NCBI GenBank assembly: GCA_964512045.1
Contig: CAZEJK010000060.1
Location: forward strand, 1 to 24,474
Source of the DNA: CAZEJK01 sp964512045
Lineage (GTDB): Bacteria; Acidobacteriota; Thermoanaerobaculia; Thermoanaerobaculales; Sulfomarinibacteraceae
Direction: 5' to 3'
DNA: 24,474 nt
Positions within the stretch are counted from its first letter, which is position 1. The number at the start of each line of letters is the position of its first letter. Both the position numbers and the translations under genes were made by a program. Positions 23,736 through 24,474 of this stretch are shown one piece after another. Below the pieces are notes generated by a model, which saw only the letters and a program-made list of their open reading frames with translations, had not been told where the DNA came from and made no database searches.

Positions 23736-24474
23736 ATGGGACGCGGAAAGGCCGGTATCACTCCTGGGGTGGGCAAGGGTTCGTCGAACCTTTTGCGGAT
23801 GCGCCCTTTGAACCTCAATCTTCCCAAGGGATACACGCTGAAGCCGACGCCAGCCCAGACCAGTGCGGTGCAGCGCGGCCGGGTCGTCAATCCGAAGCAG
23901 CCCAAGGCTGCGAAAGCGACTGGGGCAACCAGCTCGAGCGACGTCGCGCGGCAGCTGAAGAAGGTGCTGAAGTACGCCAAGGGAGTGGACTTCACCTACA
24001 AGGGCGGTACGGTGACGATCAGCACCAAGGGCGTCACGGCCAGCCTGGCGCCGGACTCCAATACAACGCTGAAGGCGACCGTCGAGCCGGATGGAACGGT
24101 CGGCGGAGGGATCGAGAAGCGCGATGGGGAGCTCACCTCCAGCACGACCACGAAGATGGGTCAGCCGTTGAAGCTGGAGACGGCCTACCGAGACCTGAAG
24201 GTGACGATCACCTTCAGCTCGTCGGACAGTAGATCGATGTCGTTCGACCGCTGGGAGTACGCGGTCACTTGGGGCTCGACGGCTCCGGACATCACCAGCC
24301 TGAAGACGATCTTCACCAAGGGAGAGGACGGCATGCGTGGTGCTCTGGGCGCCCTCGGCCGTTTGAAGAGCCTCAACGACATCAAGACCGTCAAGAACGC
24401 GATCTCCAAGCACGTCGACCCGATCTCGGATGCTGTGAAGGCTGCGGGTCAGGCTGCAGGTGTGCGCAAGGGCC
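23736..24474 (+). CDS. Unrecognised gene divergent from vgrG, 3'-truncated (candidate T6SS cargo)
   Basis: 246 codons are open from ATG 23736 to the window edge with no stop, so the C-terminus is missing. GGGAG 7 bases upstream supports this start; an in-frame ATG at 23661 has only a poor ribosome-binding site and overlaps a likely promoter. The first 65 residues are basic, Gly/Pro/Ser-rich and probably disordered (MGRGKAGITPGVGKGSS). Residues about 84-180 are beta-strand-like (KGGTVTISTKGVTASLAP, LKVTITFSSSDS), and about 195-246 is helical (GALGALGRLKSL, ISKHVDPISDAVKAAG). There is no signal peptide or membrane helix. A secreted T6SS effector whose toxin domain lies beyond the window would fit the location, but nothing visible proves it. 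Confidence 0.7.
   Translation, partial: MGRGKAGITPGVGKGSSNLLRMRPLNLNLPKGYTLKPTPAQTSAVQRGRVVNPKQPKAAKATGATSSSDVARQLKKVLKYAKGVDFTYKGGTVTISTKGVTASLAPDSNTTLKATVEPDGTVGGGIEKRDGELTSSTTTKMGQPLKLETAYRDLKVTITFSSSDSRSMSFDRWEYAVTWGSTAPDITSLKTIFTKGEDGMRGALGALGRLKSLNDIKTVKNAISKHVDPISDAVKAAGQAAGVRKG

Noticed and set aside
1..24474. tRNA, rRNA, CRISPR array, insertion sequence or integrase
   Set aside because: I looked on both strands and saw no cloverleaf, spaced direct repeats, transposase motifs or terminal inverted repeats.

Overview
This is a GC-rich, gene-dense window from a Gram-negative bacterium. It has an outer-membrane efflux channel, a lipoprotein-type adaptor and a type VI secretion (T6SS) spike. 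A eukaryote-like Ser/Thr kinase with a tetratricopeptide tail, a five-PAS hybrid histidine kinase and large radical-SAM/T6SS islands are together most reminiscent of Myxococcota or related deltaproteobacterial lineages. That placement is an inference, since there is no rRNA or marker gene here. I saw no tRNA, rRNA, insertion sequence or CRISPR array, and no gene-free stretch over 300 bases. || Layout. (1) 1-558, minus: 3'-truncated unknown protein, divergent from (2) 768-3392, plus: membrane Ser/Thr kinase with TPR-type repeats. (3) 3357-4643, minus: a winged-helix plus multi-cysteine ferredoxin protein whose 3' end overlaps the kinase by 36 bases. (4) 4742-7897, plus: hybrid sensor histidine kinase with receiver. 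(5) 8027-14256, plus: a metal-efflux locus made of a small exported Cys/His protein followed by CzcC-, CzcB- and CzcA-type tripartite RND pump genes. (6) 14355-14630, plus: small B-box-like zinc protein with a proline-rich tail. (7) 14805-23461, minus: an eight-gene, almost gap-free operon in the order vgrG, triple DcrB-like protein, membrane PH-domain protein, cobalamin-type radical SAM enzyme, PAAR protein, 85-residue CxxC protein, second radical SAM enzyme, and a PqqD-like (RiPP recognition) domain fused to a GNAT-like domain. (8) 23736 to the window end, plus: 5' part of an unrecognised gene divergent from vgrG. || How the genes may work together. VgrG and PAAR form the tip of a T6SS needle, and DcrB-like (DUF1795) proteins are known as Eag-type chaperones of T6SS effectors. 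Finding two radical SAM enzymes and a PqqD-like/acetyltransferase protein translationally coupled to that tip suggests a T6SS cargo or tip component that is post-translationally modified in the manner of a RiPP. This is the main candidate for an undescribed system in the window. The pump genes and their Cys/His companion form a separate, more conventional heavy-metal export unit.
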